Source: CALNBC01 sp040768925
Lineage (GTDB): Bacteria > Bacillota > Clostridia > Christensenellales > CALWSW01
Reading direction: 5' to 3'
Length of the DNA stretch: 64,000 nt
NCBI GenBank assembly: GCA_040768925.1
Contig: JAXGLZ010000002.1
Span: forward strand, 310,001 to 374,000
Made by a program: the position numbers and the translations under genes
Notes under the pieces: model-generated
Seen by the model: the letters and a program-made list of their open reading frames with translations, nothing else
The model's database searches: none
What the model was told of the DNA's origin: nothing
Shown: positions 50,221 to 60,014 of the stretch, piece after piece
Numbering within the stretch: the first letter of the stretch is position 1
Layout of the letters: each line of letters begins with the position of its first letter

Positions 50221-51597
50221 ATGAAGCTTTGGAGCGGACGTTTTCAAAAAAACACGGACGCGGCGATGGACGCGTTCCATTCGTCGATCTCCTTTGACTG
50301 CCGGATGTATCGGGAGGATATCGCCGGTTCCATCGCCCACGCGGCCATGCTGGGCAGGCAGGGGATCATCCCGGAGGAGGACGCGGAAAAAATCGTCGGC
50401 GGGCTAAGGGCGATCCTTCTGGACATCGAAGCCGGCAAAGTGGAATTCACCGCCGGGGCGGAGGACATCCACATGAACGTCGAATCCCTGCTCATCGAGC
50501 GCATCGGCGAAGCGGGCAAGCGCGTCCACACCGGCAGGAGCAGGAACGACCAGGTGGCGCTGGATATGCGGATGTATCTGAAATCCGCCATCGAAAAAAT
50601 CCGTTCCCGCCTCAAGGCCCTGGTCGAAGCCCTGGTGAGCACGGCGGAGGCGAACACCCGGACCGTCATGCCCGGCTACACCCATCTGCAAAAAGCTCAG
50701 CCGGTGACGCTGGCGCACCACCTTCTCGCCTATGCCGAAATGTTTTTGCGGGATCTGGACCGATTCGCCGACTGCAAACGGCGGACGGACGTCTTGCCCC
50801 TTGGGGCCGGGGCGCTGGCCGGCTCCACCTATCCTTTGGACCGGGAATCCGTCGCTCGGGAGCTTGGTTTTGCCGCGGTTTCCAGGAATTCGATGGACAG
50901 CGTTTCCGACCGGGATTTTTGCGTCGAATTCTGCTCCTGCGCGTCGATCGCGATGATGCACCTTTCGCGCTTCTGCGAGGAGCTGATCCTCTGGTCCTCG
51001 GACGAGTTCCGCTTCGCGGAGATGGACGACGCCTATTCGACCGGCTCCTCCATTATGCCCCAGAAGAAGAATCCGGACGTCGCGGAGCTGATCCGCGGCA
51101 AAACCGGCCGGGTTTACGGGGACCTTATGGCCCTGCTGACCGTGATGAAGGGCATTCCCCTGGCCTACAACAAGGACATGCAGGAGGACAAGGAGGCTAC
51201 TTTTGACGCTTTCGACACTCTTTTTGCCTGTTTGGACATGTTCACCCGCATGTTCAAAACCCTGAAATTCAATCAGGAGAGCATGGAAAAGGGCGCGGCC
51301 CGGGGCTTTGCGAACGCGACGGACGCCGCGGATTACCTGGTAAAAAAAGGCCTGCCCTTCCGCTCCGCCCACGAGGCCGTGGGGAAGCTGGTGTTTCGCT
51401 GCATTCAGGAACAAAAGGCGATCGGCGAGCTTTCCCTTGACGAACTGAAGGAATTCTCGCCCCTGTTCGAAGGGGACGTTTATGACGCCATTTCCCTTTC
51501 CGCCTGCGTGGCCGGAAGAAAGCTGAAAGGCGGCCCCGCACCGGAAACGGTTCAAAAGGCGATCGCCGAAATACGGGAAATCCTGAAAACCGTCTGA
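50221..51597 (+). CDS. argH: Argininosuccinate lyase
   Basis: ATG 50221 gives 458 residues (KLWSGRFQKNTDAAMDAFHS). The fumarase-superfamily signature SSIMPQKKNPD is present, with the catalytic region HTGRSRNDQVALD and TVMPGYTHLQKAQPVTL. It releases arginine and fumarate, the step after ArgG. Confidence 0.97.
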   Translation: MKLWSGRFQKNTDAAMDAFHSSISFDCRMYREDIAGSIAHAAMLGRQGIIPEEDAEKIVGGLRAILLDIEAGKVEFTAGAEDIHMNVESLLIERIGEAGKRVHTGRSRNDQVALDMRMYLKSAIEKIRSRLKALVEALVSTAEANTRTVMPGYTHLQKAQPVTLAHHLLAYAEMFLRDLDRFADCKRRTDVLPLGAGALAGSTYPLDRESVARELGFAAVSRNSMDSVSDRDFCVEFCSCASIAMMHLSRFCEELILWSSDEFRFAEMDDAYSTGSSIMPQKKNPDVAELIRGKTGRVYGDLMALLTVMKGIPLAYNKDMQEDKEATFDAFDTLFACLDMFTRMFKTLKFNQESMEKGAARGFANATDAADYLVKKGLPFRSAHEAVGKLVFRCIQEQKAIGELSLDELKEFSPLFEGDVYDAISLSACVAGRKLKGGPAPETVQKAIAEIREILKTV

Positions 51598-51721
51598 ACC
51601 GGCTCCCGATGAACCGTCCGCCCTTCCCGCATGCAAGCAAGCCGCCCGATTCCCGGCTTGGGGAACAAATTTCCCGGCGCGTCGTTTCTATGGTAAGAGC
51701 CAACGAATCGGAGGTGCATCC

Positions 51722-52576
51722 ATGAAACGATACGGAATCCTGATGCTGTGCGTCTTCGCGCTTGCGGCGCTTGCGGCCGGCTGCGCGGAAAAAGGCGCGC
51801 CGGATGCGGAAAACATCACCTTTACCGCCGTGATCGAAGCGGTGAACGACCATTCCCTGCTGGTTTCCACCGGCGACGACGTGGGGTTTGACAAGGCCTC
51901 CGTCGGCTTTGCCGACGAGATGCCCGCGCCGGACTTTAACTTCATCGCCGGGCAGACGGTGCGCATCACCATCCTGCCGCAAATCGCCGAAAGCTACCCC
52001 GTTCAGGTCAGTGCGGTGTCCATCGTTCTCGTGTCGGACGAACCGGCCGAACCGGACCCCTCCGCCGAGCCGGGCGCCTCCGCCGAACCGGAAGCGGGCC
52101 AGCCGTCTTTTGCCGCGTCGTATTTCCGGGCCGATTCCCTGGGGGAAGGCGGCATGGATTTCCTTTTCGGCCGCATTCTGAACCCCGAAAAGATGGCCAT
52201 AAGCAGCGTCCGGCACATTCCCGTTATGCTGATCGGCAGTTCCGCAGAGCTTGCCGAATTCATCGAGGAGGGCCGAGCGTATTACCAGCTTGACCAGTCC
52301 TACGGCGAGACCGGCGCTTTTTCAACGATCGCAAACGAGTACGACGACGCCTTCTTCGAGGAGAACGCCCTTGTGGTCCTCTTTGCCACCGAAAGCAGCG
52401 GGTCCATTCGGCACACGGTTGAAGATGTTCGCGTTGAGGGCGGCGCCCTTTCGGTCCTTGTCGCCGCGACCATGCCGGAAATCGGAACCGACGACATGGC
52501 GGACTGGTTCATCGTGGTGTCCCTGGAAAAAAGCGTCGTTTCCGGCTGTTCGGCCTTTGACGCCTGGTACGAATAA
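51722..52576 (+). CDS. Lipoprotein with DUF3221-like and PrcB-like parts
   Basis: The 284-residue protein has lipobox LAAGC (Cys21). The first domain (FTAVIEAVNDHSLLVSTGDD) resembles DUF3221/OB-like lipoprotein domains. After an acidic Pro/Ala linker comes a second domain (YDDAFFEENALVVLFATESS ... DMADWFIVVSLEKSVV) like the C-terminal part of PrcB-type proteins. GGAGG precedes the ATG. It stands alone, 124 bases after argH, with its own terminator. Function unknown. Confidence 0.7.
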   Translation: MKRYGILMLCVFALAALAAGCAEKGAPDAENITFTAVIEAVNDHSLLVSTGDDVGFDKASVGFADEMPAPDFNFIAGQTVRITILPQIAESYPVQVSAVSIVLVSDEPAEPDPSAEPGASAEPEAGQPSFAASYFRADSLGEGGMDFLFGRILNPEKMAISSVRHIPVMLIGSSAELAEFIEEGRAYYQLDQSYGETGAFSTIANEYDDAFFEENALVVLFATESSGSIRHTVEDVRVEGGALSVLVAATMPEIGTDDMADWFIVVSLEKSVVSGCSAFDAWYE

Positions 52577-52620
52577 GGAACAAGGGTGAAGGGAAGGACT
52601 CCTTCGAAAACAGATCGCGC

Positions 52621-52650
52621 AAAAAAGGGCCGGTGTTCCGGCCCTTTTTT
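52621..52650. terminator. Two-way terminator
   Basis: AAAAAAGGGCCGG and CCGGCCCTTTTTT form a perfect stem between the convergent lipoprotein and methyltransferase genes. Confidence 0.9.
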
Positions 52651-52665
52651 GCTTGATTGAACCCG

Positions 52666-53220
52666 TTAATCCCCCTGCTTTTCAAAGCAAAGGCGGAATT
52701 GACCGTCCTCGTCCTCAATACGGCTGAAAACGGGGCTGAATCCCGCGGACCGGGCGGCCTTCGCGAGGCTTTGGGCGTCCTGCCGGGCATCGTCCTTATA
52801 TACGCCGTAGGTCGTGTGAACCCGTTCGCCGTTCGCGTCGATATCCAGTTCGACAAGAAAGGGATCCGCCTTTTTGATTTCGGCGTCCCAAACATACAGC
52901 CTGCCCGTTGGCCGAAGCACCCTGAAGGCTTCGGCCAACGCGTCTTCATGGCGTTCCTTCAAAAGATACATAAAGAAGTAAAACGCCGTCACGTTGTCAA
53001 AGGAGCCGTCGTCAAACTTAAGATCGCAGGCGTCCATCGGGAGCTTTTCAGGGCCTTTCGGCGCTTCGTCCAGCTCTTCCTGGCGGTTGTCTATGGCGGT
53101 GACCGCCGATCCGTACACCCGGCCGACGATCCCTTCCCCGCCGCCGCCAAGGTCTAAAATACTGCCCGACAGTTCCTTTTTCAGCGAAATCTCCGCCATC
53201 GCCGTTCCTTTCCGCCTCAT
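52666..53220 (-). CDS. SAM-dependent methyltransferase, class I
   Basis: The 184-residue protein has the SAM motif ILDLGGGGEGIVG, an acidic residue at the end of strand 2 (VTAIDNRQEEL), and FRVLRPTGRLYVWDAEIKK as motif of type 11/UbiE enzymes. The substrate cannot be told. The ATG overlaps the rmuC stop (ATGA), so translation is coupled; a second ATG seven codons in is also possible. Confidence 0.8.
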   Translation of the reverse strand: MRRKGTAMAEISLKKELSGSILDLGGGGEGIVGRVYGSAVTAIDNRQEELDEAPKGPEKLPMDACDLKFDDGSFDNVTAFYFFMYLLKERHEDALAEAFRVLRPTGRLYVWDAEIKKADPFLVELDIDANGERVHTTYGVYKDDARQDAQSLAKAARSAGFSPVFSRIEDEDGQFRLCFEKQGD

Positions 53221-54479
53221 TCCTCGTCCGCTGACGTTTCCAGGGTGAGCACATCCTCCGCCCGGGCGTCGTCCAGCTTTTCCACGGAACGGAGCCTTCG
53301 GCTGATCGCCCGGGTCCTGACGCCCACCAGGGTATCCAGCTCTTTGCTGGCCATGTTCAGCCGGTTCTGCGTGCGTTCCAGCACCTCGGCGAATTTGCCG
53401 AATTCGCTTTTGACCGCGCCGAGGATCTGCCAGACCTCGCCGCTGCGCTTCTGGATCGCAAGGGTTTTAAAGCCCATCTGCAGCGAGTTCAGCAGCGCCG
53501 CCATCGTGCTGGGGCCGGCGATGTTCACGCTGTACTCCCTTTGCAGGGTTTCCAGCAGGCCGCGGTTCACGACTTCAGCGTACAGCCCCTCAAAGGGCAG
53601 GAACATGATGCCGAAAGAGGTGGTGTACGGCGGCTCGACGTATTTGTCCCGAATGTCTTTGGCAAAGGTTTTGATCCTGGTGGAAAGGGCGGAAAACGCC
53701 GCGTTGACCGCTTCGGCGGAACCGGAATCATAGGCGTCCTGCAGGGCGGCGTAAGCGTCCCCGGGGAATTTCGAATCGATGGGCAGATAAACCGGCGCGT
53801 CCCCCTCGCCGGGGAGTTTGATGGCGAATTCCACCCGGTTTTTGCTGCCGGGAATGGTGGCGACGTCCGTTTCGTACTGTTCGGGGGCGAGGATCTCCTT
53901 CAAAATCGCGTCCAGCTGGATTTCCCCCAGGATGCCCCGGGTTTTTACGTTTGAAAGCACCTTTTTCAGGTCCCCCACGCTGGAGGCGATGGCCTGCATT
54001 TCGCCCAGGCCTTTGTAAACCTCTTCCAGCCGGGTGCTGACGAGCTTCATCTTGTCGTCCAGGGTTTTTTGCAGCTTTTCGTCCACGGTTACGCGGATCT
54101 CCTCCAACCGCTTGTTGCTGTCCTCCTGGATATAGGTCAGGCGCTTTGCGATCGTGTCCCGCATCGCGTCCAGCTTCTGCTCGTTGACGGATTCGAAGGT
54201 GTTTATCCTGGTTTCCAGCAGCCTGAGCTGGCTGGACTGGGCCTCAGCGGCGGTGCGCTGGTTGGCGGAGAGCATCTCCGAAAGCAGGCGGATGGAGTCG
54301 GAAAGTTCCTTTTTCAGTTCCCCCCGGCTCTTTTGCTCGTCCTGTGAAAGCTTTTGTAGGCTTTCATCAAAATCCGCTGATTGCTCCTCCTGCTTTTTTT
54401 TGAGGCCGAGGACGACAAAAAGCAGCGCGGCGCAAAGGGCCGCGGAAAGGGCAGAAAGGATCATTGCAGCGTATTCCAT
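53217..54479 (-). CDS. rmuC: DNA recombination protein RmuC
   Basis: ATG 54479 lies just past the proA stop and gives 420 residues. A membrane helix (AMILSALSAALCAALLFVVL) is followed by a long coiled coil (about residues 30-165) and the RmuC nuclease-like domain (RGILGEIQLDAILKEILAPE, EFAIKLPGEGDAPVYLPIDS). RmuC limits sequence inversions at short repeats. The gene is coupled to the methyltransferase and follows proA. Confidence 0.92.
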   Translation of the reverse strand: MEYAAMILSALSAALCAALLFVVLGLKKKQEEQSADFDESLQKLSQDEQKSRGELKKELSDSIRLLSEMLSANQRTAAEAQSSQLRLLETRINTFESVNEQKLDAMRDTIAKRLTYIQEDSNKRLEEIRVTVDEKLQKTLDDKMKLVSTRLEEVYKGLGEMQAIASSVGDLKKVLSNVKTRGILGEIQLDAILKEILAPEQYETDVATIPGSKNRVEFAIKLPGEGDAPVYLPIDSKFPGDAYAALQDAYDSGSAEAVNAAFSALSTRIKTFAKDIRDKYVEPPYTTSFGIMFLPFEGLYAEVVNRGLLETLQREYSVNIAGPSTMAALLNSLQMGFKTLAIQKRSGEVWQILGAVKSEFGKFAEVLERTQNRLNMASKELDTLVGVRTRAISRRLRSVEKLDDARAEDVLTLETSADEE

Positions 54480-54483
54480 GGGT

Positions 54484-55725
54484 TCACCTGATCTGGCCGC
54501 TGCCAAACACGCAGTATTTGACCGTGGTCAGCTCGTTCAGGCCCATGGGTCCCCGGGCGTGCAGTTTTTGGGTGCTGATGCCGATTTCCGCGCCCAGGCC
54601 GAACTCGCCGCCGTCCGTAAACCGGGTGGAAGCGTTGACGTACACGGCCGCGGCGTCGATCCCGTCCATAAAGCGCAGGGCCTTGGTGTAATTCTCGGTC
54701 ACGATGCACTCGGAATGGCGGGTACCGTGGGAATTGATCCAGCTGATCGCCTCGTCTACCCCGTCCACCACCTTGACGCCGAGGATCAGATCGTCGTATT
54801 CCGTGAACCAGTCCTCCGCCGCCGCGGGAACGGCCCAGGGCACCAGGGCGCAGGTTTCCGGGCAGCCGCGGATTTCCACGCCCTTCGCCTTCAGCTGAAA
54901 GAGCCCTTTTTCGAGGAATTCCTTTGCGACGGGGCGGGCGACGAGCAGCTTTTCCGCCGCGTTGCACACCGCCGGGCGGGAGCATTTCGCGTTGTGGAGG
55001 ATACGCTCGGCCATGTTCAGATCCGCTTCGTCGTCCACATACACGTGGCAGTTGCCCAGGCCGGTTTCGATGATCGGCACCGTCGCGTTCTGCACCACCG
55101 AACGGATCAAACCCGCGCCCCCTCTGGGGATCAGCACGTCGACATAATCGTTCAGGCGCATCAGCTCCGCCGCGGTTTCCCGGGACGTATCCTCCACCAG
55201 ACCGATGGCGCCGGCGGGCAGCCCTTCTTCCGCGCCGGCGGCATTCATGACCCGCACGACGGCCATATTCGTCCGGATCGCTTCCGAACCGCCGCGCAGG
55301 ATCACGGCGTTCCCGCTCTTGATGCACAATCCCGCCGCGTCCGCCGTCACGTTCGGACGCGCTTCATAAATGATCGCGATCACGCCCAGGGGAACCCTGC
55401 GCTTGGCGATCAAGAGGCCGTTCGGCCTTTTTGTCATATTGTCCGCCCCGCCGACGGGGTCCGGCAGCGCGGCGACGTCCCGCAGGCCGTTCGCCATCTC
55501 CGTGATCCTGCCGCTGTTCAGGGCCAGCCGGTCCAGCATGGCCTTGCTCATTCCCTTTTGCTCGGCTGCGGAAACGTCTTCCCCGTTTGCGGAAAGGATC
55601 GCCTCCGCCCTTGCCTCCAGGGCGTCCGCCATGGCGAAAAGAATCCTGTTTTTCTGCTCCGTGCCCATGGTCATCAGGGCGAAGGATGCCGCTTTTGCCC
55701 TTGCGCCCAGTGTTTGAACGTCCAT
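54484..55725 (-). CDS. proA: Gamma-glutamyl phosphate reductase
   Basis: The 413-residue protein of the aldehyde dehydrogenase superfamily has the catalytic cysteine in CSRPAVCNAAEKLL and the motif VPLGVIAIIYEARPNVTADA. It makes glutamate semialdehyde for proline synthesis. proB is not next to it. Confidence 0.95.
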   Translation of the reverse strand: MDVQTLGARAKAASFALMTMGTEQKNRILFAMADALEARAEAILSANGEDVSAAEQKGMSKAMLDRLALNSGRITEMANGLRDVAALPDPVGGADNMTKRPNGLLIAKRRVPLGVIAIIYEARPNVTADAAGLCIKSGNAVILRGGSEAIRTNMAVVRVMNAAGAEEGLPAGAIGLVEDTSRETAAELMRLNDYVDVLIPRGGAGLIRSVVQNATVPIIETGLGNCHVYVDDEADLNMAERILHNAKCSRPAVCNAAEKLLVARPVAKEFLEKGLFQLKAKGVEIRGCPETCALVPWAVPAAAEDWFTEYDDLILGVKVVDGVDEAISWINSHGTRHSECIVTENYTKALRFMDGIDAAAVYVNASTRFTDGGEFGLGAEIGISTQKLHARGPMGLNELTTVKYCVFGSGQIR

Positions 55726-55882
55726 TCTAGCACCTCCCGCTTCGTTTCATTAAAGTATACATCATACCGGGTCCCAATGCAACGAAACGGGGCTTCGCCT
55801 CCTCGATTTGCGCGGGCTTTTGCCCCCCGATCCGGCAAAACCGCCCAAAAAACGCGTTCTTTCTGACGAAGACAAGCAGGCG

Positions 55883-57391
55883 CTACACTTCCGCCAGGGC
55901 CCTGTTGATCGCGTTGATATACGCCCTGAGGCTCGCCTCGATGATGTCCGGCGAAAGGCCTTTGCCCGTGAAGATCTTCGGCCCGGCCGCCACGCGGACG
56001 GTGACCTCGCCCAGGGCGTCGTTGCCTTCGGTGACCGCCCGGATGCTGTAATCCACCAAAGGCCAGGTCCCGCCGACGACCCTTGCAACGGCGTTGTACG
56101 CCGCGCTGATCGGTCCGTCCCCCATGGCGGCTTCGGTGTCCTCCCGGCCTTCCCTTTTCAAGGTTACGCTGGCGAGGGATTTGATCCTGTTCCCGCTTTG
56201 CAGCTGGAAGGATTCGAGGTGAAAGGCTTCCGGAACGTCCGCCAGCTCGTGGCCGATGAGTTTTTCCAGCTCCCTGTCGGATATGTTCTTCTTTTTGTCC
56301 GCGAGCTCCTTGAAGCGGCGGAAGGCGTCCTCCATCTCCTCCTCGGTCACGTTGTATCCCAGCTCTAAAAGGCGCTCGGCAAAAGCGTGCCTTCCCGAAT
56401 GCTTGCCCAGCACCAGTTCGCTCTGGCTCAGGCCGATCTCCTCCGGCGAGATGATTTCGTAAGTCTGGCGGTTTGCCAGCATCCCGTGCTGGTGGATGCC
56501 CGATTCGTGGGCAAAGGCGTTCGCGCCCACGATCGCCTTGTTCTTCTGCACCTCGACGCCGGTCATCGTCGCCACCAGGCGGCTGGTGCGGGCGATGCGC
56601 CGGGTTACGATCCTCGTCGTCACCCCGCCGAAGTAATCCGACCGGGTTTTGATGCCCATGACGATCTCCTCCAAAGCCGCGTTGCCCGCCCTTTCGCCCA
56701 GGCCGTTGATCGTGCATTCCACCTGGCGGGCGCCCGCGTCGATCGCGGCCAGCGTATTCGCCACGGCAAGGCCGAGATCGTCGTGGCAGTGGGCGGAAAG
56801 CGCCACGCCTTCGATATTCGGCGTATTTTCCTGGATATACACCATCAGCCTTGCGTATTCTTCCGTCATGGAATAACCCACGGTATCCGGAATGTTGATG
56901 GTCGTCGCCCCGGCTTCGATCGCGGCGGCGCAGAGCCTGGTCAGAAATTCCCAGTCGGAGCGGGTCGCGTCCTCGCAGGAAAACTGAACGTCTTCGCAAA
57001 GGGATCTGGCATAGCGGACGCAGTCCACCGCCCTTTCGAGCACCTCTTCCGGCTCCATTTTGAGCTTGTACTCCATGTGGACCGGGGACGACGCGATGAC
57101 GAGGTGAAGCCTGGGCCGGACGGCGCAGCTCAGCGCTTCCCAGGCCCTGTCGATATCCGACCGGACACAGCGGCACAGCGCGGCCACGCCGCATTCCCTG
57201 ACGGCCCCCGCAATGGCCCTGACGGACTGGAAATCCCCCGGCGACGAGGCGGGAAACCCGGCTTCAATATAATCCACGCCCAGGGATTCGAGCTGGCGGG
57301 CGATCTCCAGCTTTTCCGAAAGGTTCAGGCTTACGCCGGGCATCTGCTCGCCGTCCCGCAGGGTGGTGTCCAGCACGATGATGGGCTTCAT
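55883..57391 (-). CDS. leuA: 2-Isopropylmalate synthase
   Basis: The 502-residue protein has the catalytic TIM barrel with DTTLRDGEQMPGVSLNLSEK, the zinc histidines in ALSAHCHDDLGLAVANTLAA, NGLGERAGNAALEEIVM, and HESGIHQHGML. The C-terminal regulatory domain (LESFQLQSGNRIKSLASVTL) is complete, so leucine feedback is expected. It is a single leucine gene, with no leuBCD nearby. The 157 bases before proA hold no gene. Confidence 0.93.
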   Translation of the reverse strand: MKPIIVLDTTLRDGEQMPGVSLNLSEKLEIARQLESLGVDYIEAGFPASSPGDFQSVRAIAGAVRECGVAALCRCVRSDIDRAWEALSCAVRPRLHLVIASSPVHMEYKLKMEPEEVLERAVDCVRYARSLCEDVQFSCEDATRSDWEFLTRLCAAAIEAGATTINIPDTVGYSMTEEYARLMVYIQENTPNIEGVALSAHCHDDLGLAVANTLAAIDAGARQVECTINGLGERAGNAALEEIVMGIKTRSDYFGGVTTRIVTRRIARTSRLVATMTGVEVQKNKAIVGANAFAHESGIHQHGMLANRQTYEIISPEEIGLSQSELVLGKHSGRHAFAERLLELGYNVTEEEMEDAFRRFKELADKKKNISDRELEKLIGHELADVPEAFHLESFQLQSGNRIKSLASVTLKREGREDTEAAMGDGPISAAYNAVARVVGGTWPLVDYSIRAVTEGNDALGEVTVRVAAGPKIFTGKGLSPDIIEASLRAYINAINRALAEV

Positions 57392-57522
57392 TTTCGCCTC
57401 CGAAGGTTGTAATATGCTGGAAATATAGCACGCTGAATGTCTAAAGTCAATCGAACGGCCGGCATGCGGCTTGTGCTTGGACGCGTTAATGTACTATAAT
57501 GGAAAAAAACAGGAGGCTGATC

Positions 57523-58371
57523 ATGATCACCGCGCACGTAGCACCCTTCGAAGACCACGGGGACTGTCTTTTCCTGGAAAACGGCATAATCGACCTGGTG
57601 GTGGCGTTGTCAGATCTGCGGCTGCTGCGCTATGGCTTTTGCAAAAAGGAAAATATGCTCCGCCTTCCCGAAGACGGGTCGGACGGCGGGCATTCCCTCG
57701 CATTGCTCTTTGAAGACGGAAGGGTTGCTTCCGGATTTGAAAACTGCAACTATGAACAGACGGGCAGCGGGGCGAAGCTCTGGGCAACGATCGGGGATTG
57801 TGGGTATGCTTATGAGCTGGAGATCCGACTGAACCACGGCAGCTCCGAAGTCAGGCTCGTTCACTCCGTCACCAATACGGGTTCCGCAGCCTGGCCGGTT
57901 TCCCTTTGCGCCAATACCCATATGGAGGAAGGCGGCCTTGCCGTTCTTCCCCAATCCGAGGCGGATACCGGGGACTGCCCGAACAGGATCATCGCGGTCT
58001 GGCCGAACACCAGCATGGCGGACCCGCGCATCCTCTGGGGCAGCGAATACATCCTCGTTCAGCAGGCAAACATGAAGCCGCTGAAATTCGGCATTTCCGC
58101 GGCGAACGGCTGGGCCGCGTACTTCAACATGGGCAAGCTGTTTTTGATGAGGTACCCCGTTTTTTGCCGCGAGCCCTACCCGGACAGGGGCTGTTCCCTG
58201 GTGGTTGACACCAGGGAGGAATTCACCCTGCTTTCCACCCGCTCCCCCGTCGTCGCCCTGGGCCCGAAAGAGCGGCGTTCCCATTCCGAAAGCTGGACGC
58301 TTTACGCGGGGGTCGCCTGCCCGCCGGTCGAGGAATGGCCTGTTTCCGAAACCCTGCGCGGCCTGGTTTGA
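57523..58371 (+). CDS. DUF4380-like mutarotase-fold protein
   Basis: ATG 57523 follows AGGAGGCTGATC and gives 282 residues. The chain is rich in strands with CANTHMEEGGLAVLPQSE and VVDTREEFTLLSTRSPVVAL, which resemble DUF4380 proteins with the galactose-mutarotase fold. The residue pattern of a classical aldose 1-epimerase is not complete, so the reaction is uncertain. TATAAT at about 57491 with TTGTGC 18 bases upstream is a possible promoter. Single gene. Confidence 0.65.
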   Translation: MITAHVAPFEDHGDCLFLENGIIDLVVALSDLRLLRYGFCKKENMLRLPEDGSDGGHSLALLFEDGRVASGFENCNYEQTGSGAKLWATIGDCGYAYELEIRLNHGSSEVRLVHSVTNTGSAAWPVSLCANTHMEEGGLAVLPQSEADTGDCPNRIIAVWPNTSMADPRILWGSEYILVQQANMKPLKFGISAANGWAAYFNMGKLFLMRYPVFCREPYPDRGCSLVVDTREEFTLLSTRSPVVALGPKERRSHSESWTLYAGVACPPVEEWPVSETLRGLV

Positions 58372-58387
58372 GCCGCGTTCTTTGCAC

Positions 58388-58419
58388 AAAAAAGCGCCCC
58401 GGCGAAGCGGCGCTTTTTT
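58388..58419. terminator. Two-way terminator
   Basis: AAAAAAGCGCC and GGCGCTTTTTT pair between the convergent mutarotase-like and M23 genes. Confidence 0.9.
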
Positions 58420-58480
58420 GTTAACAGGATGATCGACGCAAAACCGGCGCCGGGCCTGGCCCCGCGCCGGTTTGCCGCTT

Positions 58481-59515
58481 TCAGCCCCCGCCGTAAACCC
58501 ACAGGCCGGAGGAGGAATACCTGTAATTCTCAACGATCCAGCCGCTGTAACGGCTGGCTTTGCCGTTGGCGGTCACAAAATTGCCGGAAGACGACCGCCT
58601 GAAATACTTGAACTGCAAAAGCGGCAGGTAATAGTCGTTCATGAAGAATTCGAGGGTGGGAAGATCTTGGTTGTCTTCATCCCGGATGGCGAAGTGAAGA
58701 TGGATGCCGGAGGAATTGCCGGTGCTGCCCATGCGGGCGATGGTTTGGCCCTGGGAAACCTCCTCGCCCGCGCTGACCACGATGGTCTTTGGGTCAAGGT
58801 GGCAGTAAAACGAGATATAGGACGCCGTTTCCCCTGTGACGGGATCAGAAAGCTCGTGCAGGATCTTGATATACGTTCCCTCGCAGGAACGGGTGGGGCA
58901 GGATATTCCCGAATGGCCGCAATCATGAACGTCGATCACGGTTCCGGCGGCCGTGGAGACGATCTCCCGGGTGGCGAATCGTTCCGTCATGCCGTCGTGG
59001 TTGATGTCGATGGCGTTTTTGAGCTTGCCGTGATTCCCGCCGTCAAAATAAAGATCCAGCGCGGTGATCGTAAAGCTGCTGCCCGAATACTCCGGATCGT
59101 CCTTCACGGGCCAAAGGAAGGTCGCTTCCGAACCGGCAAGCGCTGGCTCCGCCCCGCCTTCCGACTTGACGCTGAAATAGACGACGTTTGAGAACGGGGT
59201 TTTCCCGCCGGCCGTCACCCCGCGGACGTTCGCCCTGTATCTTCCCGCCGGAAGGCCGCCCAGATTGTATTCGCAATCGGGAAGTGAATCCTCCACAACC
59301 AGGTTTTTTTCGCCGTAGGGCGCCCTGCTGATGAACAGATCGTAGGACAACGCGCCGCCGACGCCGGTCCATTGCAGGGTGGCGATGTCGCCCTCCGCGT
59401 AGACCGCTTCCTCCGTGCCGATCACGGGGGCGGCGTCCGCAAAGGCAGCCGAAAGCGGTGCGAACGAAAACAGCAGCATGAGCGCCAGCAATGCGCAGAT
59501 CCGTTTTTTCAGCAT
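58481..59515 (-). CDS. Secreted M23 (LytM-type) peptidase with Fn3-like domain
   Basis: ATG 59515 follows GGAGGACAA and gives 344 residues. The order is: signal peptide (KKRICALLALMLLFSFAPLS), a fibronectin-like domain (ATLQWTGVGGALSYDLFISR), and an M23 domain with the zinc ligands in AIDINHDG and in SGIHLHFAI. Such enzymes cut peptidoglycan cross-links. The first histidine of the usual HxxxxxxxD motif is not obvious, so activity needs care. Single gene with its own unit. Confidence 0.85.
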   Translation of the reverse strand: MLKKRICALLALMLLFSFAPLSAAFADAAPVIGTEEAVYAEGDIATLQWTGVGGALSYDLFISRAPYGEKNLVVEDSLPDCEYNLGGLPAGRYRANVRGVTAGGKTPFSNVVYFSVKSEGGAEPALAGSEATFLWPVKDDPEYSGSSFTITALDLYFDGGNHGKLKNAIDINHDGMTERFATREIVSTAAGTVIDVHDCGHSGISCPTRSCEGTYIKILHELSDPVTGETASYISFYCHLDPKTIVVSAGEEVSQGQTIARMGSTGNSSGIHLHFAIRDEDNQDLPTLEFFMNDYYLPLLQFKYFRRSSSGNFVTANGKASRYSGWIVENYRYSSSGLWVYGGG

Positions 59516-60014
59516 TTGTCCTCCGGGAAGCGAATGATATGTATCTGCATGATTTATCCAATTATCCCAGAATTCGACACGAATTTCAAGCATATGCGGA
59601 AATGTTCATAAAATAAACCCATGCAAAAAGCCCGGATCCATCCGGGCTCCAATGATCGATTAATCCCAACCCGAGCGGTTTAGGGGGCCTTGACCTCGCG
59701 TGTATTCAAAACTGTCGGCGCCTTATCAAGGATTGATGCAGGCTTCTCCGACGGCTTGAGCGCCAGTTTTGCCGTACCATTTTGGGCGTTCATGCCCAAA
59801 AATTCTTTGCGCGTCAGCGTTGACCTTTCGCCGGCGCGCCATGCAAAAAGCCCGGATCAATCCGGGCTGTTGCATTCTTTCATTTTGAGAACTGCTGACG
59901 TTCCTTCAAAAAGACCTGCTCACGAAGCGCTTGCCTCACCTCGTTTACAAATCGAGTATACCATCACCGGCCGAAAAAAGTGTATCGAAAGTTTTGCGAA
60001 ACCCTAAAACCTTT
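59516..60014. other. Intergenic region with two near-identical hairpins
   Basis: The hairpins at 59625-59648 (AGCCCGGATCCATCCGGGCT) and 59845-59868 (AGCCCGGATCAATCCGGGCT) are each preceded by CATGCAAAA and act as terminators on the minus strand, probably for the gene at 60015. Between them is a smaller hairpin (TTTTGGGC/GCCCAAAA, 59788-59809). An open frame at 59690-60007 on the plus strand runs through the second terminator and has no ribosome site, so I do not call it. A small RNA between the hairpins is possible. Confidence 0.55.

Noticed and set aside
59690..60007. Possible 105-residue gene on the plus strand
   Set aside because: No ribosome site, no recognisable domain, and it runs through a strong hairpin.
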